From Aalborg-AAW-1 sp964458335 (GTDB taxonomy: Bacteria; Patescibacteriota; Gracilibacteria; Absconditabacterales; Absconditicoccaceae), in assembly GCA_964458335.1 (NCBI GenBank), contig CAYWIJ010000004.1, forward strand, positions 1 through 64,000: a stretch of 64,000 bases of DNA, read 5' to 3'. The notes under the pieces are model-generated. The model had not been told where the DNA came from, made no database searches, and saw only the letters and a program-made list of their open reading frames with translations. Below, piece by piece: positions 10,183-18,667 of this stretch. The translations under genes and the position numbers were made by a program. The stretch's first letter is position 1. Every line of letters begins with the position of its first letter.

Positions 10183-10479
10183 ATGAATCTTATACCACTC
10201 GTGGATCACATCATCGTAGAACCACTACAAGAACAGACTACTACTGCTAGCGGGATTATCCTCCCTACTGACAACAAAGAAAAACCATCCAAAGGAAACG
10301 TTATCGCACTTCCGCAAGACAAGACCTATATCAAAGATGGTATCACTATCACCATTGATCTCACTATCGGAGATACGGTGTATTTCACCAAATATGCTCC
10401 TGATGAAGTAGAACTTGACGGTAAGACCTATCTTATCATCAAACATTCTTCTCTCTTAGCAAAAGAAAGTAGTTCTTAG
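10183..10479 (+). CDS. groES: Co-chaperonin GroES
   Basis: GroES forms a seven-subunit lid that closes the GroEL chamber during ATP-driven folding. The frame gives 98 residues, the normal length. The N-terminus LIPLVDHIIVEPL matches the family pattern PL.DRV.V.P. The mobile loop is TTTASGIILPT. DGKTYLIIKHSSLLA is the C-terminal strand pair, where YLI and the final residues replace the usual VLAI. No TGA is used for any of its glycines, as seen in other highly expressed genes here. It precedes groEL, with a short unrelated gene between them. A palindrome upstream may control the operon. Confidence 0.95.
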   Translation: MNLIPLVDHIIVEPLQEQTTTASGIILPTDNKEKPSKGNVIALPQDKTYIKDGITITIDLTIGDTVYFTKYAPDEVELDGKTYLIIKHSSLLAKESSS

Positions 10480-10524
10480 TTATGAGTTGCTAGTTGCTAG
10501 ATTTTATCTCTTCTCACTACAACA

Positions 10525-10899
10525 ATGTCAAATGTAGAAAATTTGAAAGTACGGGAACAATCTGTAGAACTAGCTACCACTATCTATCTTATCACCAAAG
10601 ATTGGAAAGATTTCTGATTAACAAATCAAATTCAAAGATCTGCTGTAAGTATATCATCAAACATAGCAGAATGAGCAGATAGAGAAACAACAAAAGAATA
10701 TATCAGATTTCTTTATATCGCAAGGTGAAGTTGTAGTGAACTCAAAACACAAATTACTATTGCAAAAAATATTGGATATATAGATATCAATCAACATTCA
10801 GGAATTATTACATCTCTTGAAAGTATCCATAAAATGATCAATGGTTTAATTAATCATTTAAAACTCAATATTAAAACTAGCCTAACATCTAAGAACTAG
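10525..10899 (+). CDS. Four-helix-bundle protein (S23 / TIGR02436 type)
   Basis: The frame gives 124 residues in the pattern of the four-helix-bundle family first seen in intervening sequences of 23S rRNA genes: VREQSVELATTIYLIT, LTNQIQRSAVSISSNIAEG, KEYIRFLYIARGSCSELKTQ. It forms pentamers in known structures, and its function is unknown. Four glycines are TGA (DFGLT, IAEGAD, ARGSC). The gene sits between groES and groEL with short gaps on both sides, so it is probably co-transcribed with them. The last codons and stop overlap the repeated word CTAAGAACTAGTATCTAG. It is not associated here with an rRNA gene. Confidence 0.9.
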
Positions 10900-10935
10900 T
10901 ATCTAGAAACCTTTTATCATTATATTTTTCAACCA

Positions 10936-12585
10936 ATGTCTGCAAAAATAATCAAATACGGCGATGATGCTCGCAAAGAAATATTTCAAGGTATGGAACA
11001 AGTAGCCAAAACAGTGATGGTTACCATGGGACCAAAAGGTAAAAATGTACTTCTCAGCAAATCATTCGGTTCTCCTGTACCGACCAACGATGGAGTGACG
11101 GTTGCCAAAGAGATCGAATTTGAAGATCAATATCATAATACGGGAGCTGCTATCGTCAAAGAAGCTGCTGATAAGACAAATAAACAAGCATGAGATGGAA
11201 CTACTACTACGACTACTCTCCTCTACGGTATCGCCAACGAAGGACAAAGATATATCAGAGCTGGGGTCAATCCTTTTGCTCTTTCCAAAGGTCTTCACAA
11301 AGGAGTTGCTAAAATCATCGAAGAACTCCAAAACAAAGCTACCCCAGTATCAAACAAAGAAGAAATCAAACAAGTTGCATCTATCTCTGCACAAGACGAA
11401 GAAGTATGACAACTGATTGCTGATATCATCGAAGAAGTAGGGAAAGACGGAGTGATCTCTGTAGAAGAAGGAAAATCGATGGGTCTGACCAAAGAAGTCG
11501 TCATCGGTATGGAATTCGATCAAGGATACGGGTCGCCGTATTTCGTCTCTGATCCACAACGTATGGAAGCCGTTATAGAAAACGCTGCCTTACTCATCAC
11601 GGACAAGAAAATCTCTACTCTGAAAGATATCATCAATGTTCTCGAAACTCTCGCTGCTTCGGGACGCAAAAATATCGTGATCATCGCTGATGACGTAGAA
11701 GGTGAAGCCCTTACTTCTCTTGTCTTGAATAAGATGAGAGGCGCGATTAATGTCCTCACGGTAAAAGCTCCATGATTTGGTGATCGTAAGAAAGAAATCC
11801 TCAAAGATATCGCAGCCGTCACTGGTGCTACAGTTATCACAGAAGAACTCTGACTGAAACTCGAAGAAGCTACTCTTGATATGCTCGGAGCTGCTGATAA
11901 AGTTATTTCATCAAAAGATAAAACAACCATTGTAGGAGGAAAAGGAGAATTTTCTGACATTGATGCACGTGTATCTGAAATCAACGCTCAGTTTGACAGA
12001 TCAAATTCAGACTACGACAAAGAAAAACTCGCAGAACGTAAAGCAAGACTTGTCGGTGGAGTCGCTGTCATCAAAGTAGGAGCAGCTACGGAGATGGAGA
12101 TGAAAAACAAAAAATACAAGATTGAAGACGCTCTCAATGCTACTCGCGCAGCCGTAGAAGAAGGTATCGTGCCTGGAGGTGGAGTAACGCTTGCCAATAT
12201 TGCGAAATCCCTTGAAAACTTCACCCTTGAAGATGCTGACGAACATATCGGTATCGAAATTCTGAAAGAAGCTATCCAATATCCTGTCAAGCAAATTGCT
12301 GATAATGCTGGATATAAAGGTGACTGGGTTGTAGAAGCGATCAAAGCACAGGATGACTTTAACTTCGGATTTGATGCAAAGACAGGTGAATTCAAGAACA
12401 TGCTCCAAGCAGGTATTATTGACCCCGCGAAAGTACTCAGAGTATCTCTCGAAAATGCAGTCTCAGCCGCAGCCATGTTCCTCACAACTGATGCTATCAT
12501 CGTCGACGCACCAAGTAAGCCTGATCCAATGGCAGGAGCAGGTATGTGATGAATGGGTGGAATGTGAGGTATGGACATGTACTAA
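10936..12585 (+). CDS. groL: Chaperonin GroEL
   Basis: ATP-dependent folding chamber of 14 subunits. The frame gives 549 residues, standard length. The ATP-binding motifs are TMGPKGKNVLL and AGDGTTTTT, with the first Gly of GDGTT coded by TGA at 11191. The apical and hinge segments follow, and PGGGVTLA lies in the C-terminal equatorial part. The C-terminal tail is the classical GGM repeat, and three of its glycines are TGA (12547, 12550, 12565), a very clear case for UGA = Gly. About seven TGA occur in the whole gene. A terminator hairpin follows. This protein would be cut into six pieces under the standard code. Confidence 0.97.
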
Positions 12586-12633
12586 AAAATTGAGAATGAA
12601 AAATTAAGAATAGAAATCATTACAGCTGTAGGG

Positions 12634-12657
12634 GGTGGATCAATAATCCACCTTTTT
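12634..12657 (+). terminator. Terminator of the groES-groEL operon
   Basis: GGTGGAT (12634-12640) pairs with ATCCACC (12646-12652), and five T follow. It lies 48 bases after the groEL stop. Confidence 0.8.
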
Positions 12658-12728
12658 CATATTTCCCAATTATTGAACATCAATGAACTTAATAAACAGA
12701 ACCACAAAATAATATATATTCAATTAAC

Positions 12729-12759
12729 CGTCATTGCGACGCAGAAAGCAATCCATACC
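12729..12759. repeat. GTCATTGCGA-type repeat, single arm
   Basis: CGTCATTGCGACGCAGAAAG continues to CAATCCATACC. It is the same family as the copies inside valS and uvrD. Confidence 0.8.
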
Positions 12760-12782
12760 ACATTATAACCAATAGTCAGTTA

Positions 12783-12865
12783 CTGTCATCCTGACGAAGG
12801 AAGGATCCAGTAAAGAAGATAAGAGTATGTTGGATTGGATTCTTCATCTTCAGTTCAGAATGACA
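12783..12865. repeat. GTCATCCTGA-type repeat, two-armed palindrome
   Basis: The left arm TGTCATCCTGACGAAGGAAG is answered by a right arm ending TTCAGTTCAGAATGACA. Together they could fold into one long imperfect hairpin. It is the fullest intergenic copy of the family found inside queA and uvrD. Confidence 0.8.
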
Positions 12866-12910
12866 CCTCAATTCGTAATCTGCAATACACAATCAAACAA
12901 TCAAGTCATA

Positions 12911-12946
12911 CAAAACACTCTATTCTGCCTAAAAATGAGTGTTTTT
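12911..12946. terminator. Hairpin with T-run
   Basis: AAAACACTC (12911-12919) pairs with GAGTGTTTT (12936-12944), followed by T. It may insulate the following strong promoter from upstream transcription. Confidence 0.6.
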
Positions 12947-13008
12947 TCGTCCAATAAAGTAAGTATTTACCTCATTTTGAAGAAAAACATAAAAAAAGTG
13001 TTCAAAAA

Positions 13009-13037
13009 TTTGACAAAATAAAAAAATATATTATAAT
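13009..13037 (+). promoter_or_regulatory. Consensus sigma-70 promoter
   Basis: TTGACA (13009-13014), a 17-base spacer and TATAAT (13032-13037): both boxes are perfect. It drives the 50-aa gene at 13082, leaving a leader of about 38 bases. Confidence 0.88.
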
Positions 13038-13081
13038 GATAATGTTCCTCAAGAACTATTTATCTCTTATACAAAAATCAA

Positions 13082-13234
13082 ATGGCAAAAAGAATTGCAA
13101 ACCATGTAGATGCTAATACACCTCACAAAGATCGTCTTATTCTTGTAGCACTTGTAGCTATCCTAGCGTTTACAGTAGTAAATACAGTAATGCTTAGTGT
13201 AGGTGTAACTGTTGCACAAGCAGCTCTTGTATAG
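13082..13234 (+). CDS. Short single-pass membrane protein with strong promoter
   Basis: The frame gives 50 residues. Residues 1-18 are polar and basic (MAKRIANHV...HKDR). Residues 19-47 form one long hydrophobic helix ending VAQAALV at the C-terminus, with the stop TAG. It is bounded by a perfect promoter and its own terminator, so it is a one-gene, probably highly expressed unit. No in-frame TGA is used. I recognise no family. The tail anchored in the membrane could be a small subunit, a stress peptide or a secreted fibre-like unit; these are guesses. It is too short for most gene finders to report confidently. Confidence 0.72.
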   Translation: MAKRIANHVDANTPHKDRLILVALVAILAFTVVNTVMLSVGVTVAQAALV

Positions 13235-13261
13235 GAATTGAAAAAGATTTCAACTCATAAA

Positions 13262-13290
13262 ATTCTCTCTATTATACGAGAGATTTTTTT
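13262..13290 (+). terminator. Terminator of the 50-aa gene
   Basis: TCTCTC (about 13264-13269) pairs with GAGAGA (about 13278-13283), followed by a run of eight T. Confidence 0.78.
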
Positions 13291-13393
13291 TGCTCTTGAT
13301 TTTATAGCCTCATATTCTTAAAGTATGGTCAGTTATTTTGACATAATAACCCCTATTCCTATGCAACTCTTCTTATCGTATCGTCCAGTGGTG

Positions 13394-13437
13394 GTCTCCT
13401 AATCAGAGACTCATCTTCATCATATGATCCAGTCTCT
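13394..13437 (+). other. Overlapping inverted repeats before the Nudix gene
   Basis: GTCTC (13394-13398) can pair with GAGAC (13406-13410), while AGAGACT (13405-13411) can instead pair with AGTCTCT (13431-13437). The two hairpins share a strand and exclude each other, as in attenuators. A 13-codon ATG frame, MQLFLSYRPVVVS, lies just upstream. Function is unproven. Confidence 0.3.
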
Positions 13438-13499
13438 CATCATTCCTTTCTGTAAGGCAATTTTGGGAGATTTTCTTTTTAATGTATAATTTCACATTC

Positions 13500-14105
13500 A
13501 TGAATAAGAAAACATATGTCATCAAAGATGAAGAATGAGTAATAGAATATATCACAAACAATGAGATTATCACAGAAACATATCGTAAGGAATGAGAAAA
13601 AGCACCAAGAAAAGATATAAATACTATAATTAAGAATTCTGTTTGTAGTATATTATTACATCCTCAAGAACATAAAGTATTACTAGCCTATCGAAAAACA
13701 TGCGATCGAATCATATTTCCATGATCATGAATTGATTGAGTAGAAAGTGCTATTGAAACAATCAAGAGAGAAATAGAAGAAGAAACATGATATATAGATA
13801 TAAAATCAATAGAAGAATTTACCAATCCAATTTCAAAAAACTATTATCACATACCAAAAAACATTAATATTAAAGGAACTGACCAAGTATGTATTGTTAT
13901 ACTCAATACTTTAAGACAAATAGATATCGATGTATCAGAACTAGAAAAACATGATATGAAACGAATTGATATTGATAAAGTTTATAATGAAATAAGTTCA
14001 CCCTTTCACAAACTATTCCGATACCGCTATCTCAATAAAGATCGCCCACTAACAGAAGTAGATACAGAATTCTTAAATTTACAACAAAAAAATATTTCTA
14101 AATAA
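13500..14105 (+). CDS. Nudix hydrolase
   Basis: Hydrolyses nucleoside diphosphates linked to another group; the substrate is not predictable. The frame gives 201 residues. The Nudix box reads IFPGSGIDGVE, then six residues later KREIEEETGY, so the catalytic R-E-x-x-E-E is intact, but the first Gly of the formal box is Ser. Three or four glycines in and around the box are TGA. An N-terminal extension of about 50 residues precedes the domain, and the C-terminal part keeps FHKLFRYRYL. Fold placement is secure and the specific activity is not. It is followed by valS, separated by a tract with a 17-base direct repeat. Confidence 0.87.
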
Positions 14106-14121
14106 TAAATCACTCAATAAT

Positions 14122-14155
14122 CTTACAAACTTTATAACCTTACAAACTTTATAAC
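14122..14155 (+). repeat. Tandem 17-base word upstream of valS
   Basis: TTACAAACTTTATAACC is directly followed by TTACAAACTTTATAACT, ending a few bases before the valS ATG. Related CTTTATAA words precede other starts (8222, 24441). Confidence 0.65.
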
Positions 14156-14158
14156 TCT

Positions 14159-16576
14159 ATGGCAAACTACTCTATACACGATCGCGAAGCACACCGACAA
14201 CAATTCTGGATCGAGAACAATACCTATAAGTTTGATCCGACAGACACTTCCAGACTTATGTACACGATCGATACTCCTCCACCAACCGTGTCAGGAACCC
14301 TCCATATTGGACATATTTTTTCCTATACGCAGGCTGAGATTATCGCCAGATACAAGCGTATGACCGGACACAATGTCTACTACCCTGTAGGATATGACGA
14401 CAATGGTATCCCGACCGAGATTCTGGTACAGAAAGAACTCGGGGACCAAGCGAAAGATATGGATAGAAAAACCTTTGTAAATGCTTGTCTGGACGTTACG
14501 GGACAGTATCGTGATATCTACAAATCACTCTGGCAATCAGTAGGGATGAGTTTTGATCGAGAGTTGACCTATTCTACGATCTCTCCGATGGTACAGAAGA
14601 TTGCACAAGAGAGATTCGCAGAACTCTATAAGAAATGAGCTATCGTTCGTAAAGAATTCCCGGCACTCTGGGACTGGGCCAATCAAACAACTATCGCGCA
14701 AGCCGAAACCGAAGAGAAAGAAGAAGATGCATTTTTTAATGATGTCAGGTTTGACGTTGAGGGTGGGGAAAGCATTATCATTGCCACAACCAGACCCGAA
14801 CTGATGCCTGCTTGTGTAGCAGTATTCGTAAACCCTGAAGACAGTAGATATACGCATATGCTTGGAAAATTTGCTATCACTCCATTCGGTCATAAAGTAC
14901 CTATCTTAGCTGATGAGAAAGCCAAAATGGACAAAGGAACAGGAGCCGTCATGTGTTGTAGTTATGGTGATGAAACGGATATTTACTGGATCATGACGCA
15001 TAAGCTTGAACCTCGTATTATCGTAGGAAGAGACGGTCGTATCCACAATAGTGGTGTCGAAGAGATCGAAAATCTCAAACCCAAACAAGCCAGAGAAGCT
15101 ATTATTCCACTCCTCGAAGAGAAAGGAAATTTGATCAAAAGAACTCCTATCAGACAAGGTATCATGTACTCAGAGAGAGGAAAAGTACCAGTAGAGATCA
15201 TCCCTGTAACTCAATGGTTTATCAATATTATCCCGATCAAAGACCAACTCATCGACTATGCTAATGAGATGAATTTTTTACCAACTCACATGCAAAAAAG
15301 ATACGACGATCGGGTAGAAAATCTCCAATGGGACTGGAACATCTCTCGTAGTAGATCATTTGGAATACCTCTTCCTGTCTGGTATAGTAAGATCACTGGT
15401 GAAGTTATCCTCCCAGATCCTGATCAATACCCTGTTGATCCTCTCACAGAAGAACCAAAAACGCTTCCTGCCTGACATACCTTGGACGATATTATTCGTG
15501 AAGAGATGGTATTAGATACCTGGTTCACGTCTGGTATCTCCATCGATATCAATAAAGAAATTATGAAACAAAACGGAGTGCAGGATATTCCTGCTACGTT
15601 TGATCTTCGTCCACAAGCTCATGATATTATCCGTACTTGGCTACTCTATACGGTCGTTCAATCTCATTATGCTAGAGAGACCAAACCATTTGATTATGTT
15701 ATGATATCAGGTCACGTCTTAGCAGGTAAATGAGAAAAAATCTCGAAATCCAAAGGTAATGCTAAATTTGGTCCCAAAGAACTTCTCGAACAATTTGGAG
15801 CTGATGCAGTCAGATACTGGGCAGCTAGTGGACAACTTGGAAAAGATATCGTCTTTGAAGAAACTGAATTGAAAAACGGACATAGACTCATCACAAAACT
15901 CTGGAATGCCTGTCAATTCGTTAAAATTCATATCGAAGAAGCTGTCATTGCGAACGATAGTGACGCAATCCATAGTGAATGACTCTATCCTACAGATCAA
16001 CGAATCCTCTCTCGTCTCAACGAAACCGTAGCTAAAGTAACCAAAGCCTATGATAACTACGAAGTGGGTCTGGCAAAGATTGCTTTTGAAGAATTTTTCT
16101 GGCATGATTTCTGTGACAATTACCTAGAACTCATCAAAAACAGACTGTACAAACCTGAACTCTATACGAATGGAGAAGAACTCAAAGCATCAGCTCAATA
16201 TGCTCTTTCTCAGTGTTTCTGGACTATTTTACGTTTGATTGCTCCTATTATTCCTCATGTAACGGAAGAATTGTATCAAGATATTTTCAAATCACAATAC
16301 AACTATGAATCACTCCATCTCGCTTCAATACCAAGACCAACTAATATCAAACCTATTACTATCGACAGTATTATTACCATCATCTCTGACGTCAGAGGTT
16401 ACAAAACTTCCAATAAACTCTCTCTCTGAGCAGAATTACAAAAAGTAGTAATATCCTGACCACAATCACTTCTTGATACCTTACAAGAGTATGAGATAGA
16501 TATTCTTGGTGTTACGAAAGCACAATCTCTTGAATATACAATAGCTGATAAGTACAGTATTGAAATTATTGCATAA
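14159..16576 (+). CDS. valS: Valyl-tRNA synthetase (with repeat-derived insert)
   Basis: Charges tRNA-Val with valine and edits misactivated threonine. The frame gives 805 residues, slightly shorter than typical. The catalytic HIGH motif is in GTLHIGHIFSY near residue 50. The editing domain shows TTRPELMPACVAV and the conserved GTGAVMCCSYGDETD segment. KMSKS appears as KISKS in GKGEKISKSKGN. The helical anticodon-binding region follows, and there is no long C-terminal coiled coil that I can see. A GTCATTGCGA repeat (15943-15980) lies in the linker after KLWNACQFVK and adds about 12 residues (VIANDSDAIHSE) in frame. TGA codes Gly at several sites including GKGEK. The start ATG precedes ANYSIHDREA. 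Confidence 0.95.
15943..15980. repeat. GTCATTGCGA-type repeat inside valS
   Basis: GTCATTGCGAACGATAGTGA continues to CGCAATCCATAGTGAA. In the valS frame it reads V-I-A-N-D-S-D-A-I-H-S-E and is followed by TGA (Gly) and Leu. The uvrD copy is read in this same frame. Confidence 0.85.
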
Positions 16577-16598
16577 TATAAAATAGAAGACATAACTT

Positions 16599-16683
16599 GT
16601 CATTGTGAGGAAGTATGACAAAACAACCCATACATAAAGATAATTGAAAATCAAGTATAGATCGCTTCATACCTCGCAATGAC
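16599..16683. repeat. GTCATTGCGA-type repeat, two-armed palindrome
   Basis: The left arm GTCATTGTGAGGAAGTATGA is mirrored by a right arm ending TTCATACCTCGCAATGAC. It lies between valS and uppS and may act as a hairpin between them. Confidence 0.8.
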
Positions 16684-16719
16684 ACCTCCTATTCGTAATA
16701 CGTAATCCTCTAATCCAAT

Positions 16720-16775
16720 AATAACTAATAACTAACAACTAACTCCCCAATTTACTAACTCGCTAATTCACTAAA
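16720..16775. repeat. ACTAATA/ACTAAC simple repeat before uppS
   Basis: An imperfect array of the unit AACTAATA and its variants (ACTAAC, ACTAACTC) runs to the uppS start. A very similar array lies before ligA at about 51961-51985. Confidence 0.6.
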
Positions 16776-17477
16776 ATGCACTATCCTCGTCATATCGGTA
16801 TTATTCCAGATGGAAATAGAACACGAGCCAAAGAAAAATGATTACCTTGAATTATATGACATAAAACAGGGTATGATAATTTTGAGAAACTGGTCAATTA
16901 TTGTTATTCTCAAACACCCATTGAAATTGTTACTGCACGAGGAGCAAGTACAGAAAATATCACAGAAAGGTCACAAGAAGAATTAGACTATCTTTATGAA
17001 ATATATCAGTATATTACTAATAGTTTAATCAAACTACATACTCAATATGGTATATGATTTAAACGAATAGGATCCGAAACATGATTACCTTCTCATTTAA
17101 TTAATTTTTTCAAAGAACAAGAAATAACCTACCCAAGTAAAAATTGAAAATATTTCATCCTAGCAGTAAATTATGGCGGAAAGGATGAAATTCTTAGAGG
17201 AATCAATACTTTTCTCCAAAACAATCCAAATACTCAATCTCTGTCAGAATCGCAACTTTCATCTTCTATGGATTTAGGACAGTTTCCACCTATAGAACTC
17301 GTTATTAGAACCAAAGGTAAAATGGCCAAAAGATTATCAGGCTTTATGACACGATGGATAGCATATGCAGAACTCTATTTTTCTGACCATTATTTCCCAG
17401 ATTTTACTATTGATGAACTCAAAAAAGCACTTCAACGATTTGATAATATTGTTGAATATAGAAACTTTTGAAAATAG
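16776..17477 (+). CDS. uppS: Isoprenyl transferase (undecaprenyl diphosphate synthase)
   Basis: Adds isopentenyl units in cis to make the lipid carrier for cell-wall and surface polysaccharide synthesis. The frame gives 233 residues, the family length. HIGIIPDGNR holds the catalytic Asp, GIIGHKTGYDN the substrate loop. ILAVNYGGKDEI and the C-terminal IRTKGKMAKRLSGFM then FPDFT are family signatures, although IRTKG varies from the usual IRTSGE. TGA codes Gly in KGLPGIIGHK and others. It is followed 21 bases later by a trans-polyprenyl synthetase, so the two enzymes of the lipid-carrier route are coupled. Confidence 0.93.
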
Positions 17478-17498
17478 TTTTTTATTAAACATATAGTT

Positions 17499-18551
17499 AT
17501 GGGAGTTTTCCAAAAAGAGCTATCAAAATACAGCATCATTATAGAAGAAACATTAGCAAACACTATACCCAACACTCTTTTTTCTTATTGATCTGATATA
17601 TGGAAAGATTCTCTCCATCAGTTTATTTTGCATGGATGAAAAAGATTAAGACCTATTCTTGCTATGATTATGGCAAATGAACTCTGATATGATAGTAAAA
17701 ATAACCCTATTCCATTTACTAGTTTAGAAGTATTTCATGACTTTCTCCTTATCCATGATGATATTATAGATCAAGATGAGATGAGACGATGAAAACCAAC
17801 TCTCCATATGACAATGCAAGAAAATTTATGATTGGAAAATAATAATAAAAAACATTTTGGTCATGCTCAAGCTATTATATGAGGCGATGTAGTCTATGCT
17901 CTTGCACAAGATATTATATTAAAAAGTCATATTCATACAGAAAAAAAGATCACACTCCTACAATTATTATCAACAGCAATGCAAAATGTTGCACGATGAC
18001 GGTATAAACAATTTCTTTCTGATTATATAAAACTAGAAGATATATCCTTAGATTATATCATACAATACAATTTGATAGATGTAACAAGTTCTTATAGTAT
18101 CCTATTTCCATTACAATTCTGACAAGCAATTGCTACAGGCAATCCTAATATCAGTAATGAACTACGTATATTTGCTCATAGTCTATGAATCATTTTCCAA
18201 ACGGGAGATGATATATTAGGTTTATTTGGAGATCAGAATATAACAGGAAAGTCAAATAATGGAGATCTTATTCAAGGGAAAAAGACAATTCCACTTTATT
18301 TTACTTATCATTATGCACCAAAAGAAGAAAAAGATTTTTTAACTAACACTATTGGACAAAAAAATCTTAGTGATAAAAAAATTCAAAAAATAAAAAATCT
18401 TATATCTGAATATGGTATGAGTCACACACAAAATTTCCTAGATAAGCATATCAATATCTGTAAAACCATGCTCAAACAATTACCATATTCAGGTCATCGG
18501 AAGAATATTTTTGAAGATTTTTTAGAATATTTAATTACGAGAAAAATATAG
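17499..18551 (+). CDS. Polyprenyl (geranylgeranyl/farnesyl-type) diphosphate synthase
   Basis: Joins allylic diphosphates with isopentenyl diphosphate in trans, giving the primer that UppS extends. The frame gives 350 residues. The first Asp-rich motif is in LIHDDIIDQDEMRRGKPTLH and the second is GDDILGLFGD. ILHGGKRLRP is the conserved substrate-binding start. DLIQGKKTIPLYF matches the family pattern D...GK.T.P. At least nine glycines are TGA, including one in HGGKR, so the enzyme exists only under code 25. The stop is TAG. Chain length cannot be read safely. The neighbour is uppS. Confidence 0.93.
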
Positions 18552-18667
18552 TATCCCCTTACCAATTTTCATTCTAAGCTTTTTACTCTTATTTTAACTA
18601 ACTCTTGCATACTCCTACTCAGATAAGTATACTGAAGGGTAATTTTTTATTAGCGCAAAACACCACA

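Larger units (their letters stand above)
12586..13081. other. Gene-free 496-base gap after groEL
   Basis: The gap holds the groEL terminator, two palindromic repeats (12729-12759 and 12783-12865), a second hairpin (12911-12946) and the promoter of the next short gene (13009-13037). Short open frames here overlap the repeats and have no support as genes. Confidence 0.7.

Noticed and set aside
11062..12578. Long minus-strand frames opposite groEL
   Set aside because: They are shadows of the strong codon pattern of groEL and have no motifs of their own.
12827..13021. A 64-codon frame in the gap after groEL
   Set aside because: It runs through a palindromic repeat and a terminator-like hairpin and has no start signals or recognisable sequence.
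13300..14158. T-box riboswitch before valS
   Set aside because: No T-box sequence, specifier hairpin or antiterminator bulge could be found.
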